Virus record (IMG/VR): IMGVR_UViG_3300049893_001899
Span: 1 to 34,131 of that record
Strand: one strand, 5' to 3'
Source: a virus
Length of the DNA stretch: 34,131 nucleotides
The translations under genes were made by a program, and so were the position numbers. Below, piece by piece: positions 1-6,789 of this stretch. A model generated the notes under the pieces. That model saw only the letters and a program-made list of their open reading frames with translations. It did no database searches and was not told the DNA's origin. Position 1 is the first letter of the stretch, and every line of letters begins with the position of its first letter.

Positions 1-405
1 AATAACATCTTGGGTATCATCAATGAGAATAATATCTGATTTGGCATAAGTTGCTTTCAAATGGCGACCAGGTACGATATTGGCTGTAAAGTCAATGTGA
101 TGTCTTTTCAACCAAACCTTTTTCTGCCGATTTACTTCTTCGTGATGCATACGACCACCAGAAGAAGAAAGTATCTCTACAGGTATATCAAGAGAGATGA
201 TATATTTCAATAATTCTTTGCCACCAGGATACCAATCAAGTGTTTCAAAGTTTTTACCTTCTACGAACTGATTCCATTTATCATCATGCTTTTCACCACG
301 TTCACGTGTGCTTAATGCTTTTTGTTTGAAGATTTCTTTGTATCTTTGATTGAAATCAGACAGTACACCGTCCATGTCCAGATAAATTTTCTGTATTCGC
401 ATCAT
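1..405 (-). CDS. HAD-superfamily 5'-nucleotidase-like phosphatase (3' part cut by window edge)
   Basis: Open reading frame running off the left edge of the window; about 134 residues are visible. The N-terminus reads KIYLDMDGVLSDF, a HAD motif I (DxDGVxxD) with nucleophile and acid/base aspartates about ten residues in. ILSSSGG matches motif II (Ser), and LIDDTQD near the cut end fits the motif IV acidic pair. This pattern is typical of the C-type deoxyribonucleotidase/NT5C-like HAD phosphatases found in T4-like phages, which dephosphorylate nucleoside monophosphates in the cytoplasm; the substrate here is inferred. Two consecutive ATGs (405 and 402) can serve as start, after a weak purine-rich RBS. 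The 5' end overlaps the end of the gp59 gene by about 50 nt, so the two are probably co-transcribed. A role in nucleotide salvage beside replication genes is plausible. Confidence 0.75.
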   Translation of the reverse strand, partial: MMRIQKIYLDMDGVLSDFNQRYKEIFKQKALSTRERGEKHDDKWNQFVEGKNFETLDWYPGGKELLKYIISLDIPVEILSSSGGRMHHEEVNRQKKVWLKRHHIDFTANIVPGRHLKATYAKSDIILIDDTQDVI

Positions 406-988
406 ATTCTTTCTTTAGTATGAGTTTGTATTTCGTTGGCTCAAATGGTATGAACGGTGTATATTTCTTTATTCTTTTACTGATGTTGGGGTAATGAATC
501 GTATCACCAATCTTACGATCCCATGATGATAGAAAACCTAGAACCTGATTGAGTATACAAATAGTTTCAAGTGAGACTTCTTCATGCAACAATTTGATGA
601 GTAAGTCTGGATACTCACCTTCATGCGACATAAACAAATCATTTGGATTACTATGATTCATTAATGATTCAATTTCATTTGTGAAAGTGTAGGTCAATGA
701 TTGAATCACTTTTTGGCGTTTACGATACTCAGCATCAGCCTCATTGGTCAATAGATGTCCTACCCAGACATTCTGGTCACTAACCAAATTAGCAACAACA
801 AAATCACGGCATATGTCAACATTTGTGAATCTCCGGCTGAGTTTGTAAAAGTGCCATTTGTCTTTACGATTCTCAAACGCACCAATACTTGTGCTTACTT
901 TACCATTGTACTTAAAGTAATCGTAAGAATCTGAATTGAAGTGTAGTTTGAGAGAAGAGTATAAACAAAATGTTTCATATCCCGTCAT
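356..988 (-). CDS. 59: gp59-like DNA helicase loader
   Basis: A 210-residue protein, close to the 217 aa of T4 gp59. Conserved stretches line up with T4 gp59 from memory: a Y-x-x-x-K-YN region near residues 22-30, a KDKWHFYKLS segment around 42-51, and NLVSDQNVWVG around 67-77 (T4: NLVANQDAWIG). The family binds fork DNA and gp32 and loads the replicative helicase gp41 at recombination and origin forks. The gene follows gp33 with an ATGA overlap (985-988), the same 33-59 order as in T4, where gene 32 comes next; gene 32 would lie beyond the left edge here. The last 17 or so codons overlap the HAD gene. Identification is by motif recall, without alignment. Confidence 0.8.
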   Translation of the reverse strand: MTGYETFCLYSSLKLHFNSDSYDYFKYNGKVSTSIGAFENRKDKWHFYKLSRRFTNVDICRDFVVANLVSDQNVWVGHLLTNEADAEYRKRQKVIQSLTYTFTNEIESLMNHSNPNDLFMSHEGEYPDLLIKLLHEEVSLETICILNQVLGFLSSWDRKIGDTIHYPNISKRIKKYTPFIPFEPTKYKLILKKEYDANTENLSGHGRCTV

Positions 989-1209
989 ATCGGTAAACGA
1001 TTGCCTTTCACTTTTAACATATTCAAACGCTCTGCTTGTTCGTGTATTTTTGCTTTGAGATTTGGAGTTATGAGAGAAGCAGCAACCTCTAACTCCAAAC
1101 CTGTCTCTTTACAGTGTTCGGTAATGGCCTCAAGATATGTGTAATCTGTATTGGCCACCAAACCCTCTATCTGCATAGAGAACTTCAGCATCTCATCTTT
1201 TGTAGGCAT
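985..1209 (-). CDS. 33: gp33-like late-promoter co-activator
   Basis: A 74-residue acidic/helical protein. The segment YTYLEAITEHCKETGLELE (about residues 23-41) matches the SYLEATTAFLEENSIPE core of T4 gp33, and the C-terminal half also aligns by eye. T4 gp33 binds the beta-flap of host RNA polymerase and links it to the sliding clamp gp45, activating gp55-dependent late promoters. It is shorter than T4 gp33 (112 aa) because it lacks the N-terminal extension, as in other marine-type T4-like phages. Its position directly before gp59 agrees with the T4 order. The start ATG overlaps the preceding stop (TAATG at 1209), indicating translational coupling. Its presence predicts T4-type late promoters, and NATAAATA boxes are indeed found in this window. 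Confidence 0.8.
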   Translation of the reverse strand: MPTKDEMLKFSMQIEGLVANTDYTYLEAITEHCKETGLELEVAASLITPNLKAKIHEQAERLNMLKVKGNRLPI

Positions 1210-1505
1210 TATGCTGAAGGCGGTATTATATCGTTCATTGTTGAACTAAATGGCCAGTTATTTTGTGGTATATTGCTGAAACTAAATTCAGGTTGCTCAC
1301 CAAGAGTAACTGGACTTTCTTCTTTTTCAAATGGTATAACATCAATCTGACCATCAATTTGATAACCGCATCCTTGCAAGAAGTCACGGAATCTATCAAA
1401 GATGTCACCGAGATATAAGGCATTGCAATTCATTTCTAAATCTCTTTCACCTTCAGCGGAATGAAAGCGAAACATGAATGAATGTTCATCACTATTAAAA
1501 CTCAT
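1209..1505 (-). CDS. Conserved phage hypothetical protein (98 aa)
   Basis: Acidic 98-residue protein with a clear Shine-Dalgarno (GGAGA) before ATG 1505. The central stretch DIFDRFRDFLQGCGY (residues about 34-48) resembles a short helical motif common in small phage and proteobacterial proteins that end in a beta strand such as IDGQIDVI. No catalytic motif, signal peptide or membrane segment is visible. It is coupled by TAATG to gp33 and so probably belongs to the same replication/late-transcription operon. Function unknown. Confidence 0.75.
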   Translation of the reverse strand: MSFNSDEHSFMFRFHSAEGERDLEMNCNALYLGDIFDRFRDFLQGCGYQIDGQIDVIPFEKEESPVTLGEQPEFSFSNIPQNNWPFSSTMNDIIPPSA

Positions 1506-1519
1506 AATATAATCTCCGT

Positions 1520-1741
1520 TTATTTACGATTAGCAGCGTGTGCAATACAAACAATATCATCACTCTTGGCGTATGAACACCGTACAGCCAATGGGTCAAT
1601 GCCTTTTGCAATAGCGTTTTCAATATTTGCTGCCATCAGTTTACGGTCATTCAAACCATAAAGACATGTTGCAGCAACGATTGAAAGTAAAACCAAAGTA
1701 AATGATACTGTGGTTATACTACTCAATCCTTTTTCCATCAT
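1520..1741 (-). CDS. Small single-pass membrane protein, hypothetical
   Basis: About 73 residues. The reading frame can be extended to 1771, but the strong RBS (AAGGAG, 3-6 nt upstream) points to the tandem ATGs at 1741/1738. Residues about 5-27 form one hydrophobic helix (VSFTLVLLSIVAATCLYGL), followed by a soluble tail with two Cys (RCSYAKSDDIVCIAH). No signal-peptidase or lipoprotein site is clear. It sits directly downstream of the SleB-like hydrolase gene, so a role at the cell envelope (for example lysis accessory) is possible but not shown. Confidence 0.7.
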   Translation of the reverse strand: MMEKGLSSITTVSFTLVLLSIVAATCLYGLNDRKLMAANIENAIAKGIDPLAVRCSYAKSDDIVCIAHAANRK

Positions 1742-1767
1742 CTTCTCCTTTTTACTTGATAAAATAC

Positions 1768-2319
1768 TCATGAACTCTTCTTTGCTTTATTGTAGAATAA
1801 ATGTCTGCCTATTTGTGCAGTGTACTTCATATTATTCCAACCAGGTTTTACATAGTCTGCATGAAAGAACAAAGCACCTCTTGTTGGATCTTTAAACTTC
1901 TCAGTATAAAGATAAAAAGCCAATGCTAACTCAGTAACACTATTGTACAACGAATTGCTCTCTAATGTCAAGAGGCCTTTTCGCATCATATCCTTAGGAC
2001 GATTTTCGCATACCCAAGAAAATTGGCAAACAGTACCGACTTTTTGTTTAACTACACCACAATATGTGTCTGGAAAAGTTCCAGAGTGTACACGATTGTG
2101 TGTAACGAATGCTACAGCAAGTTGACCTAATCGTGGTTCTAAACCTGCTTCAAAATACATGTTCTGTGCAAGACATTCCACTTCTGATCTTGCTTGTGGT
2201 GATAAATCTTCTAGTTGTACTTTGGGTTGAACTGGCACATTTATTTGTGCGGCGGCATGACCGATGTATACAACGAATGCTGCAAAGATACTACAAATTA
2301 ATAGTGTGATGTAACGCAT
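1768..2319 (-). CDS. SleB-type cell wall hydrolase (secreted)
   Basis: A 183-residue protein with an N-terminal hydrophobic segment (residues 3-24, with AHAAAQ as a plausible cleavage region). The Hydrolase_2/SleB domain follows: ECLAQNMYFEAGLEPRLGQ (about 49-66) with the family's conserved Glu at E57, then AVAFVTHNRV, and a C-terminal FFHADYVKPGW. SleB-like enzymes cut peptidoglycan glycan strands; phage homologues act as endolysin-like or accessory wall-degrading enzymes. The signal peptide suggests export through Sec rather than release by a holin alone. The RBS AAGGAGA precedes ATG 2319, and a UUCG-capped hairpin lies upstream. The gene is followed at short distance by a small membrane protein. 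Domain assignment is confident; exact role (lysis or entry) is inferred. Confidence 0.85.
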   Translation of the reverse strand: MRYITLLICSIFAAFVVYIGHAAAQINVPVQPKVQLEDLSPQARSEVECLAQNMYFEAGLEPRLGQLAVAFVTHNRVHSGTFPDTYCGVVKQKVGTVCQFSWVCENRPKDMMRKGLLTLESNSLYNSVTELALAFYLYTEKFKDPTRGALFFHADYVKPGWNNMKYTAQIGRHLFYNKAKKSS

Positions 2320-2338
2320 ATTTCTCCTTGTTAGTTAG

Positions 2339-2358
2339 AGAGATGCCGAAGCATCTCT
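2339..2358 (-). terminator. UUCG-capped hairpin between genes
   Basis: Perfect 8-bp stem AGAGATGC / GCATCTCT with an extra-stable C(UUCG)G loop on the minus-strand transcript. It lies between the stop of the 90-aa gene and the RBS of the SleB gene. There is no U-tract after it, so it may be a weak terminator, a mRNA-stability element or a processing stem. Confidence 0.55.
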
Positions 2359-2365
2359 GTTCCCA

Positions 2366-2638
2366 TCAGGCAGCTTTTTTGCTTTGTGTTTTTTCTGCTG
2401 TAATGTTAGATACGAATCCATTCAAGGCTTGTGCCTTAGTAATGATTTCGTTTTCTGTGGGATAAGTTGGAAAGGCTGGGTGTTCAGGTATTGCTTGTCC
2501 GTTTAGTTTAGCGGACTCTACCTTTACATGCCATTCATTGGTTAGGCGATCTTTGCTAGAATGATACTCTTCTAACAAAAGTTCTTTCGCCATTTTTAGA
2601 AGTTCAAGACGAATCTCAAACGGTGTAAGATTACTCAT
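2366..2638 (-). CDS. Conserved T4-like phage hypothetical protein (90 aa)
   Basis: A 90-residue helical, charged protein. The N-terminus MSNLTPFEIRLELLKMAKE and a following long helix to about residue 42 suggest a coiled coil, followed by a Pro-rich turn (PEHPAFPTYP) and a second helix ending in a basic tail. I recall similar proteins in marine T4-like phages, with no known function. The RBS AGGAG lies 8 nt before ATG 2638, just after a 9-bp inverted repeat at 2659-2692. Confidence 0.75.
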   Translation of the reverse strand: MSNLTPFEIRLELLKMAKELLLEEYHSSKDRLTNEWHVKVESAKLNGQAIPEHPAFPTYPTENEIITKAQALNGFVSNITAEKTQSKKAA

Positions 2639-2658
2639 GTGTTTACTCCTGTGTGTGT

Positions 2659-2692
2659 TATACTGGCGAATTGTGTGTGTGATGCCAGTATA
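2659..2692 (-). repeat. 9-bp inverted repeat in the leader of the 90-aa gene
   Basis: TATACTGGC and GCCAGTATA separated by 16 nt, lying between the stop at 2707 and the RBS of the next gene. It could form a leader stem-loop or be a dyad operator. There is no U-run for intrinsic termination. Confidence 0.5.
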
Positions 2693-2706
2693 CTTATTTA
2701 GTTATT

Positions 2707-3417
2707 TTAATCCCACAAACCACGGTAGTATTTACCAAATAGACGAAAACCGTTGTCCATACGATTATATACCTTATTCATACCATCATAATCACATTGG
2801 TATGTGTGATTAGGACCATCTACCATAGTTGATAATTTAGGATTGTCTTCACAAGGAACAAACTTCATATCAATCACACCCGAACGATATGCTTCTTCCC
2901 ATGAATCGTCAAGCAGATGTTCAAAGGCAAAAATCATTTCATTCAACACCCATTCCCACCGACGATGTGTGATATCCCATGATTCTTTTTGAAATTGCTC
3001 ATCATCTTCAAACTTCAATCTGAATTGTGATGAGCCATCATCATAACCAGTTATACGAAGTTCTTCTGGCACGTCTTCAATGTCAACCATAGGTGAACCG
3101 TGTTTTGTTGCTTGAAGTTGTTTGAGCATTGGCAAAATAATATTTGCCAATGTGTGATCCATTGACCATGTATCGTACTTGTCAATGCGTACTTTGATTT
3201 TGCGTTCCTTGTGACTGTCAATCCAATTAAAGAAATCATTCAACCAAGATGATTTGCCATTTTTATCTTCAGACAGCCAAGTACCAAAATCATGAACCCA
3301 ATCTGGATGTCGTTTGAAGCCATGCTCATCGGGAACTTTTTTTACCCAAAAGCAAAGTAGTTCTGCTAATTGGTAAGGACCAAACCAATTTGTATAAGGA
3401 CCAATATAAACACGCAT
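2707..3417 (-). CDS. Conserved T4-like phage protein, function unknown
   Basis: A 236-residue protein beginning MRVYIGPYTNWFGPYQLAE. The frame is open to 3483, but those extra codons lie in the 3' part of the tmRNA gene, so ATG 3417 (after AGAGAT, a weak RBS) is the real start. Recognisable blocks are PDWVHDFGTWLSED (about 39-52) and KIKVRIDKYDTWSMDHTLA (about 72-90); a Trp/Asp-rich C-terminal half follows. I recall this family as widespread in marine T4-like phages and always annotated as hypothetical. No catalytic motif can be named. It lies immediately downstream of the tmRNA and may share its transcript. Confidence 0.8.
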   Translation of the reverse strand: MRVYIGPYTNWFGPYQLAELLCFWVKKVPDEHGFKRHPDWVHDFGTWLSEDKNGKSSWLNDFFNWIDSHKERKIKVRIDKYDTWSMDHTLANIILPMLKQLQATKHGSPMVDIEDVPEELRITGYDDGSSQFRLKFEDDEQFQKESWDITHRRWEWVLNEMIFAFEHLLDDSWEEAYRSGVIDMKFVPCEDNPKLSTMVDGPNHTYQCDYDGMNKVYNRMDNGFRLFGKYYRGLWD

Positions 3418-3439
3418 GATGTATCTCTGAATATGATGT

Positions 3440-3745
3440 GGACTGTTTTGGTAATAAGGTACAGCCCACTTAAACCCCAGCAAGGCTATTTAAGCAGCCA
3501 TTGCGTAGTAATTATCGTTTGCAGATAATTTATTTGCTTGATTTACAGTCATCGCCTACTGTGTTGCCTTCTCCACTATCTCACCCTGTCGAAACCAGGT
3601 CACCCCCATCAAAAGCACACAATCACCACTAGAGCCCTCAGAGGTTTCTTTCATCTAGGACAACTATGTGCTTTTGGTGGAGGTGGGCGGAATTGAACCG
3701 CCGTCCAGAATGCCTTCACTTCGAAGGAGTTACAACAATTCTTTC
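3440..3745 (-). ncRNA. ssrA: Circularly permuted (two-piece) tmRNA
   Basis: The minus strand carries both halves of a tmRNA in swapped order. Acceptor piece first: T-arm GGCGG-UUCAAUU-CCGCC (3702-3686), acceptor strand CACCUCC (3685-3679), discriminator A and encoded CCA (3677-3675). A 67-nt linker follows (3674-3608). Then the 5' piece: GGGGGUG (3607-3601), D-loop-like GGUUUCGACAGG, a pseudoknot-like ACAGU/ACUGU hairpin and the tag frame 3522-3490. GGGGGUG pairs fully with CACCUCC and gives G3-U70, the alanine identity pair. The tag reads ANDNYYAMAA then UAA, like E. coli AANDENYALAA. AAAAGCACA and TGTGCTTTT at the linker ends extend the acceptor stem as a pre-RNA hairpin. Outer ends are approximate. 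It rescues stalled ribosomes with SmpB and marks proteins for ClpXP-type proteolysis. Confidence 0.9.
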
Positions 3746-3895
3746 TTGTAGCACACAACGTGCCACGATGTAATCTCTATAACGCACGATTGTTGATGCC
3801 ACTTCATGGCATTCCTCATATGTATCAAAAGTTTTCCATTGTGATTCTGTAACTGAACCTGAAATGATAACCGTTACAATGAGTGCGTATAGCAT
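3716..3895 (-). CDS. Small membrane-anchored hypothetical protein (59 aa)
   Basis: A 59-codon frame starting MLYALIVTVIISGSVTESQW, with a short hydrophobic N-terminus (signal-like) and then WKTFDTYEECHEVA. The start overlaps the upstream stop as TAATG (3895). Small phage proteins of this layout (short leader, then a Trp-x-x-Phe and Cys-containing helix) are common. The last third of the frame lies in sequence that must also encode the upstream part of the tmRNA acceptor piece, and the stop TGA (3716-3718) is only about 14 nt from the T-arm. Either translation and tmRNA processing share this stretch, or the mature acceptor piece begins close to the stop. Function unknown. Confidence 0.65.
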   Translation of the reverse strand: MLYALIVTVIISGSVTESQWKTFDTYEECHEVASTIVRYRDYIVARCVLQERIVVTPSK

Positions 3896-4206
3896 TATGC
3901 CCTTTTTATTTTTCTCTCCAATTCATGTAATCTGTTCATACCAGTTTCTTGCAAATCATAATCATGAAGAGGTTCAACTGGATCATCAATAACTTTATAT
4001 TTTAGTTTATCAAATTCTTTATGAAACTCGTTGCGTCTTTCGGCATCCCAACTCATACAATGAAAAAATCCACTCTTTGGATGAGCAGAAACATTTTTAT
4101 CATAATAGTCCATGTATCTTGCACGATACTTAGACAATTCCGAAAATAATAAAGAATCTTTGTGACTCTTCTTTATCTCATCAATTAATTCTTTCAAGTA
4201 ACTCAT
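3895..4206 (-). CDS. Hypothetical protein (103 aa)
   Basis: Charged, mostly helical 103-residue protein with a Lys/Glu-rich C-terminal helix (ETGMNRLHELERKIKRA). No membrane segment or known motif is seen. The TAATG junction couples it to the following 59-aa gene. Not recognised. Confidence 0.65.
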   Translation of the reverse strand: MSYLKELIDEIKKSHKDSLLFSELSKYRARYMDYYDKNVSAHPKSGFFHCMSWDAERRNEFHKEFDKLKYKVIDDPVEPLHDYDLQETGMNRLHELERKIKRA

Positions 4207-4220
4207 TATAAAATATCTCT

Positions 4221-4766
4221 TTACTTATATGCTGTAAAAGTTTGATTTGGACCAAGCCTTGTTCTACCTTTACCTCTTTCTTCACCAGGCTTCACTTTAA
4301 CATTGTAATGCACTTTACCTTGGTTTTCAACTTTACCTGATTTAGCAGAAGCATCAAGATGGTGCCAACTACCTTCATGTGAGGTGTGATGAACAGCCAG
4401 AATAGATTCTTGTTTATGCTTGTTGCCAACATTTTTTAAAGCATGAACCATTTTATTATGACCTTCTTTACCTTTTTCAGCGGCATGAACTACATATGAG
4501 CCTTCATGGCTCACTTCATGTTCACCACCGTATTGATATTCACCTTTATGTGGTCCAGACCAACCACCTATATGTCCAGATTTACGGGCATGTTCTAGGT
4601 CTTTCTGCATCTCAGTGTGGGCTGCTTTTTTCTTCTCCGGAGTATTCGTGTGAGGACCTTCGGGAGACAATGCTCCAATACTATGCCCGGAGGCCAAATG
4701 TTTATTTACTTTTTGTTGAAGTGGATTACCTTCATCTAGTTGTACGTGTTGTTTGAATGATAGCAT
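4221..4766 (-). CDS. DUF3293-like conserved phage protein
   Basis: A 181-residue His/Gly/Lys-rich protein. Its arrangement, GHSIGALSPEG, then KKKAAHTEMQKDLEHARKSG, GEYQ, HEGSYVV and KQESIL, follows the pattern of DUF3293-like proteins (S-x-E, N/K-rich helix L-x-x-DL, G-x-Y/W, E-S-F/Y-x-V, QES). Their biochemical role is unknown to me. The C-terminus ends in a basic GRTRLGPNQTFTAY segment. The RBS GGAGG is 5 nt before ATG 4766, and a GATAAATA box lies 22 nt upstream, so late expression and a possible virion role are suggested. The domain label is tentative. Confidence 0.6.
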   Translation of the reverse strand: MLSFKQHVQLDEGNPLQQKVNKHLASGHSIGALSPEGPHTNTPEKKKAAHTEMQKDLEHARKSGHIGGWSGPHKGEYQYGGEHEVSHEGSYVVHAAEKGKEGHNKMVHALKNVGNKHKQESILAVHHTSHEGSWHHLDASAKSGKVENQGKVHYNVKVKPGEERGKGRTRLGPNQTFTAYK

Positions 4767-4781
4767 AGTGCCTCCGACTTG

Positions 4782-5447
4782 TCAAGCATATTTATCAATA
4801 TACTCAATCAATGGTTGCCGATAATCATGTATCTGTCGCTCAAACACCTGTGCAGGTCCTTCTTCGGTAGCAATCAATACCACAATGTCATCAATCCAAA
4901 TACCAGTTCTTTCGGCAAACATCAGCGCATATGCTGTACACTGCATAAAGTAGTTTTGAATGTAGTCTTCATCTTTTTGTTTCGTGGAAGTCTTATAGTC
5001 AATGACTGACAATTTGCCATTCCATTCAGCAATTAAGTCTACACGGCCAGCAATACGATATTTGTCGGAATAAAGTGCTTGTTCTTGTGCATAAACTTGA
5101 CCAACATTTTCATCAATTTTAGGTTTGATTTTGAAAAATAATTCTTTCAAGTCAGGCATCAATAACTGCATCTTGAATTCGTTTATTTCATTCTTCAGGT
5201 AGTCTTCACATATCTTGTGTACCTTTGTACCACGATTTGATGCCTTGCGTGACACTTCATTTGCTCGTTCCTCACCAACTGCTTTACGCCATTCATATAT
5301 GCCTTGCTTATTGTAATGAGAAAGCACCGTAGTGATAGACTTATACTTGTTACCTTCTGGCGTAGTATACAGTCTACCACTATCGGTGGTTTCCGCTGTT
5401 AAGTCAAATTGTAATTGTGGTAAACTTACATGTTCAAATAGTCGCAT
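4782..5447 (-). CDS. PD-(D/E)XK phage exonuclease (RecB/Cas4-like nuclease)
   Basis: A 221-residue nuclease with the full motif set: GTKVHKICEDYL (His77), Glu122 in QEQALYS, GRVDLI (Asp137), VIDYKTS (Asp150, Lys152) and a Gln-Tyr type motif YFMQCTAYALMF (Gln169). This order (H, E, D, D-x-K, Q) is that of RecB-family PD-(D/E)XK exonucleases, many of which are encoded by T4-like phages for DNA degradation or recombination. The TAATG junction with the preceding 59-aa gene shows coupling. Catalytic residues appear intact. The precise substrate (host DNA breakdown or recombination ends) cannot be told. Confidence 0.85.
   Translation of the reverse strand: MRLFEHVSLPQLQFDLTAETTDSGRLYTTPEGNKYKSITTVLSHYNKQGIYEWRKAVGEERANEVSRKASNRGTKVHKICEDYLKNEINEFKMQLLMPDLKELFFKIKPKIDENVGQVYAQEQALYSDKYRIAGRVDLIAEWNGKLSVIDYKTSTKQKDEDYIQNYFMQCTAYALMFAERTGIWIDDIVVLIATEEGPAQVFERQIHDYRQPLIEYIDKYA
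4789..4796 (-). promoter_or_regulatory. T4-type late promoter box GATAAATA
   Basis: GATAAATA on the minus strand, 22 nt before the ATG of the 181-aa gene at 4766, inside the last codons of the exonuclease gene. It resembles the NATAAATA late box used with gp55/gp33/gp45. Supported by two other boxes at 12025 and 17973 with similar spacing. Confidence 0.45.
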
Positions 5448-5626
5448 TATGTAAAGTAGTGATTTCGGCTGTGGTGTGGGTAACTTTGTCTAGGATACTT
5501 CTTTTCTATCTTTGCAGGATCTTCTTTTTCTATTTGTGTTATTTCTGTGGTCATTTCTCTTTCAATCTCTTTTGTGATGTAGTCATTCAGTAGTGCTACT
5601 TTTTTCTGCAAAGATTTTTTAGCCAT
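5447..5626 (-). CDS. Small charged hypothetical protein (59 aa)
   Basis: A 59-codon frame, MAKKSLQKKVALLNDYITKE..., highly charged and predicted helical, with a basic/aromatic C-terminus (YPRQSYPHHSRNHYFT). It has an excellent RBS (AAGGAG, 6 nt before ATG 5626), and its stop overlaps the exonuclease start (TAATG at 5447-5449). This makes it a likely genuine gene coupled to the nuclease. Function unknown. Confidence 0.75.
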   Translation of the reverse strand: MAKKSLQKKVALLNDYITKEIEREMTTEITQIEKEDPAKIEKKYPRQSYPHHSRNHYFT

Positions 5627-5660
5627 ATATGCTCCTTGTGCTAAGGTTCACATAATGTAA

Positions 5661-5966
5661 TTACTGCCCAAACTTTCCTAAATGTTTATCTACAATTCTT
5701 TGTGTTTGTGATTCTTTGACACCTTTTTTACCGTGTTTATTGGCAACTGAAGATTGTTTGTGACTTTCTGATACTTTAGACAGAACTTCTTTGAAACCGT
5801 CTGGTACTTTACCTGTGATTGATACGCCACTGACAATTGACATGGCGCCAAGATGAACTTGTTGAATGTGTGGATTTTCTTTGAGAAAATCTTCTTTAGC
5901 AGAGATGCTCAGAAGTTTCTCAAATGTATCACCTGTTTCTGTATTATAAAAATCGTATGTTGGCAT
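5661..5966 (-). CDS. Conserved T4-like phage protein, MPTYDF family
   Basis: About 101 residues, starting MPTYDFYNTETGDTFEK at 5966, 5 nt after the upstream stop. The longer frame to 6014 is within the upstream gene. The N-terminus looks like an FmdB-type zinc-ribbon opening (MPTYDY) but has no cysteines. The middle has ENPHIQQVHLG and SGVSITGKVPDGFKEVLSKV, and the C-terminus is basic (RIVDKHLGKFG). I recall close relatives in cyanophage and pelagiphage T4-like genomes with the same blocks, all of unknown function. The basic C-terminus could bind nucleic acid, but this is a guess. Confidence 0.75.
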   Translation of the reverse strand: MPTYDFYNTETGDTFEKLLSISAKEDFLKENPHIQQVHLGAMSIVSGVSITGKVPDGFKEVLSKVSESHKQSSVANKHGKKGVKESQTQRIVDKHLGKFGQ

Positions 5967-5971
5967 TAATC

Positions 5972-6514
5972 TTATATAGTCAAATACCATTCTGGCGCCG
6001 GTCGTTTTGTCCACCGTGCAAAATGGGTTTTTTTCTCAATGTAATATTTATGATATGATGCTAACGAATCATTCACTATCTTACAGTCATCAGGCATAGC
6101 TGGTGTTGGTTCAGTAAACACACCTTCACTTATGTTGTTCGGTAGCGCAATTATTGTACTCACTAGTCGTGTTTCAACCGAATGTGTTTTACCATAGCGA
6201 TGAGTGTATTCTTTACACAGTGCATACCACATTTGATACAGCCATGTGTAGTTGCTGTCATTCTGTCGTGCCCAAATGTTTGATGGATGACTTATGTGTG
6301 ATGCTTTCATCAAAACTTCTTCACGTTTATCGGGCAAAAGCCAGCGTTTAATTTTACGATTGTTTGCCGTCAAATCGTAATACTCTTTACCATCAAGAAT
6401 ACGATGCGCCGTTGACATGAGTTGTGCATACTCAATAATCATTTTCACCACGTGTTTATCACAGTGGTATTCGGCGCATTTCCGTGGGTCAGGATGAAGA
6501 TAAAAGATATTCAT
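5972..6514 (-). CDS. Conserved T4-like phage protein (MNIFYL...CDKHVVKM family)
   Basis: A 180-residue protein beginning MNIFYLHPDPRKCAEYHCDKH and then VVKMIIEYAQLMSTAHR. This N-terminal Cys/His-rich helical signature is common to a family found across T4-like phages and some bacteria. Later blocks are HPSNIWARQNDSNYTWL and WTKRPAPEWY. It is usually annotated as hypothetical; I cannot confirm any enzymatic role. The start overlaps the preceding lipoprotein stop. Confidence 0.75.
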   Translation of the reverse strand: MNIFYLHPDPRKCAEYHCDKHVVKMIIEYAQLMSTAHRILDGKEYYDLTANNRKIKRWLLPDKREEVLMKASHISHPSNIWARQNDSNYTWLYQMWYALCKEYTHRYGKTHSVETRLVSTIIALPNNISEGVFTEPTPAMPDDCKIVNDSLASYHKYYIEKKTHFARWTKRPAPEWYLTI

Positions 6515-6789
6515 CAGAAGCAGAGAAAGCGGCAGTTTGTATTCACAGTTTGTGGTGAAGATTTACTTTGTATCTGAACTTGATGCAACTCTTTGAGATG
6601 TTGCATTTTGAGTTCTTGCTCACGACGATCATTTTCACGCTGTATTGCTTCGATTTTTGCAATCTGCGTTTTGATTAAATCTTCATTATTTAAGCCCTGT
6701 GGATTGTGTACAGGATCTTTAGTAATTGTGTTACACGCCGTTAATAGCAACAGCGGCACAAGAAAAATCAACTTACTTTTCGTTTTCAT
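6514..6789 (-). CDS. Small lipoprotein with coiled coil
   Basis: A 91-residue protein with a basic N-terminus (MKTKSK), a hydrophobic core and a lipobox LLTAC (Cys19), so it should be lipid-modified by signal peptidase II. After residue 35 a heptad-rich helix (LIKTQIAKIEAIQRENDRREQELK) predicts a coiled coil; the tail ends in two Cys. It directly follows a one-TM protein gene with an overlap at 6773-6789. A lipoprotein plus coiled coil next to a small membrane protein is reminiscent of spanin-type lysis pairs, but the usual spanin topology is not fully met. Function is open. Confidence 0.7.
   Translation of the reverse strand: MKTKSKLIFLVPLLLLTACNTITKDPVHNPQGLNNEDLIKTQIAKIEAIQRENDRREQELKMQHLKELHQVQIQSKSSPQTVNTNCRFLCF

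Noticed and set aside
3418-3483. N-terminal extension of the 236-aa protein
   Set aside because: These codons fall within the 3' part of the tmRNA coding piece; the conserved MRVYIGPY start at 3417 is better.
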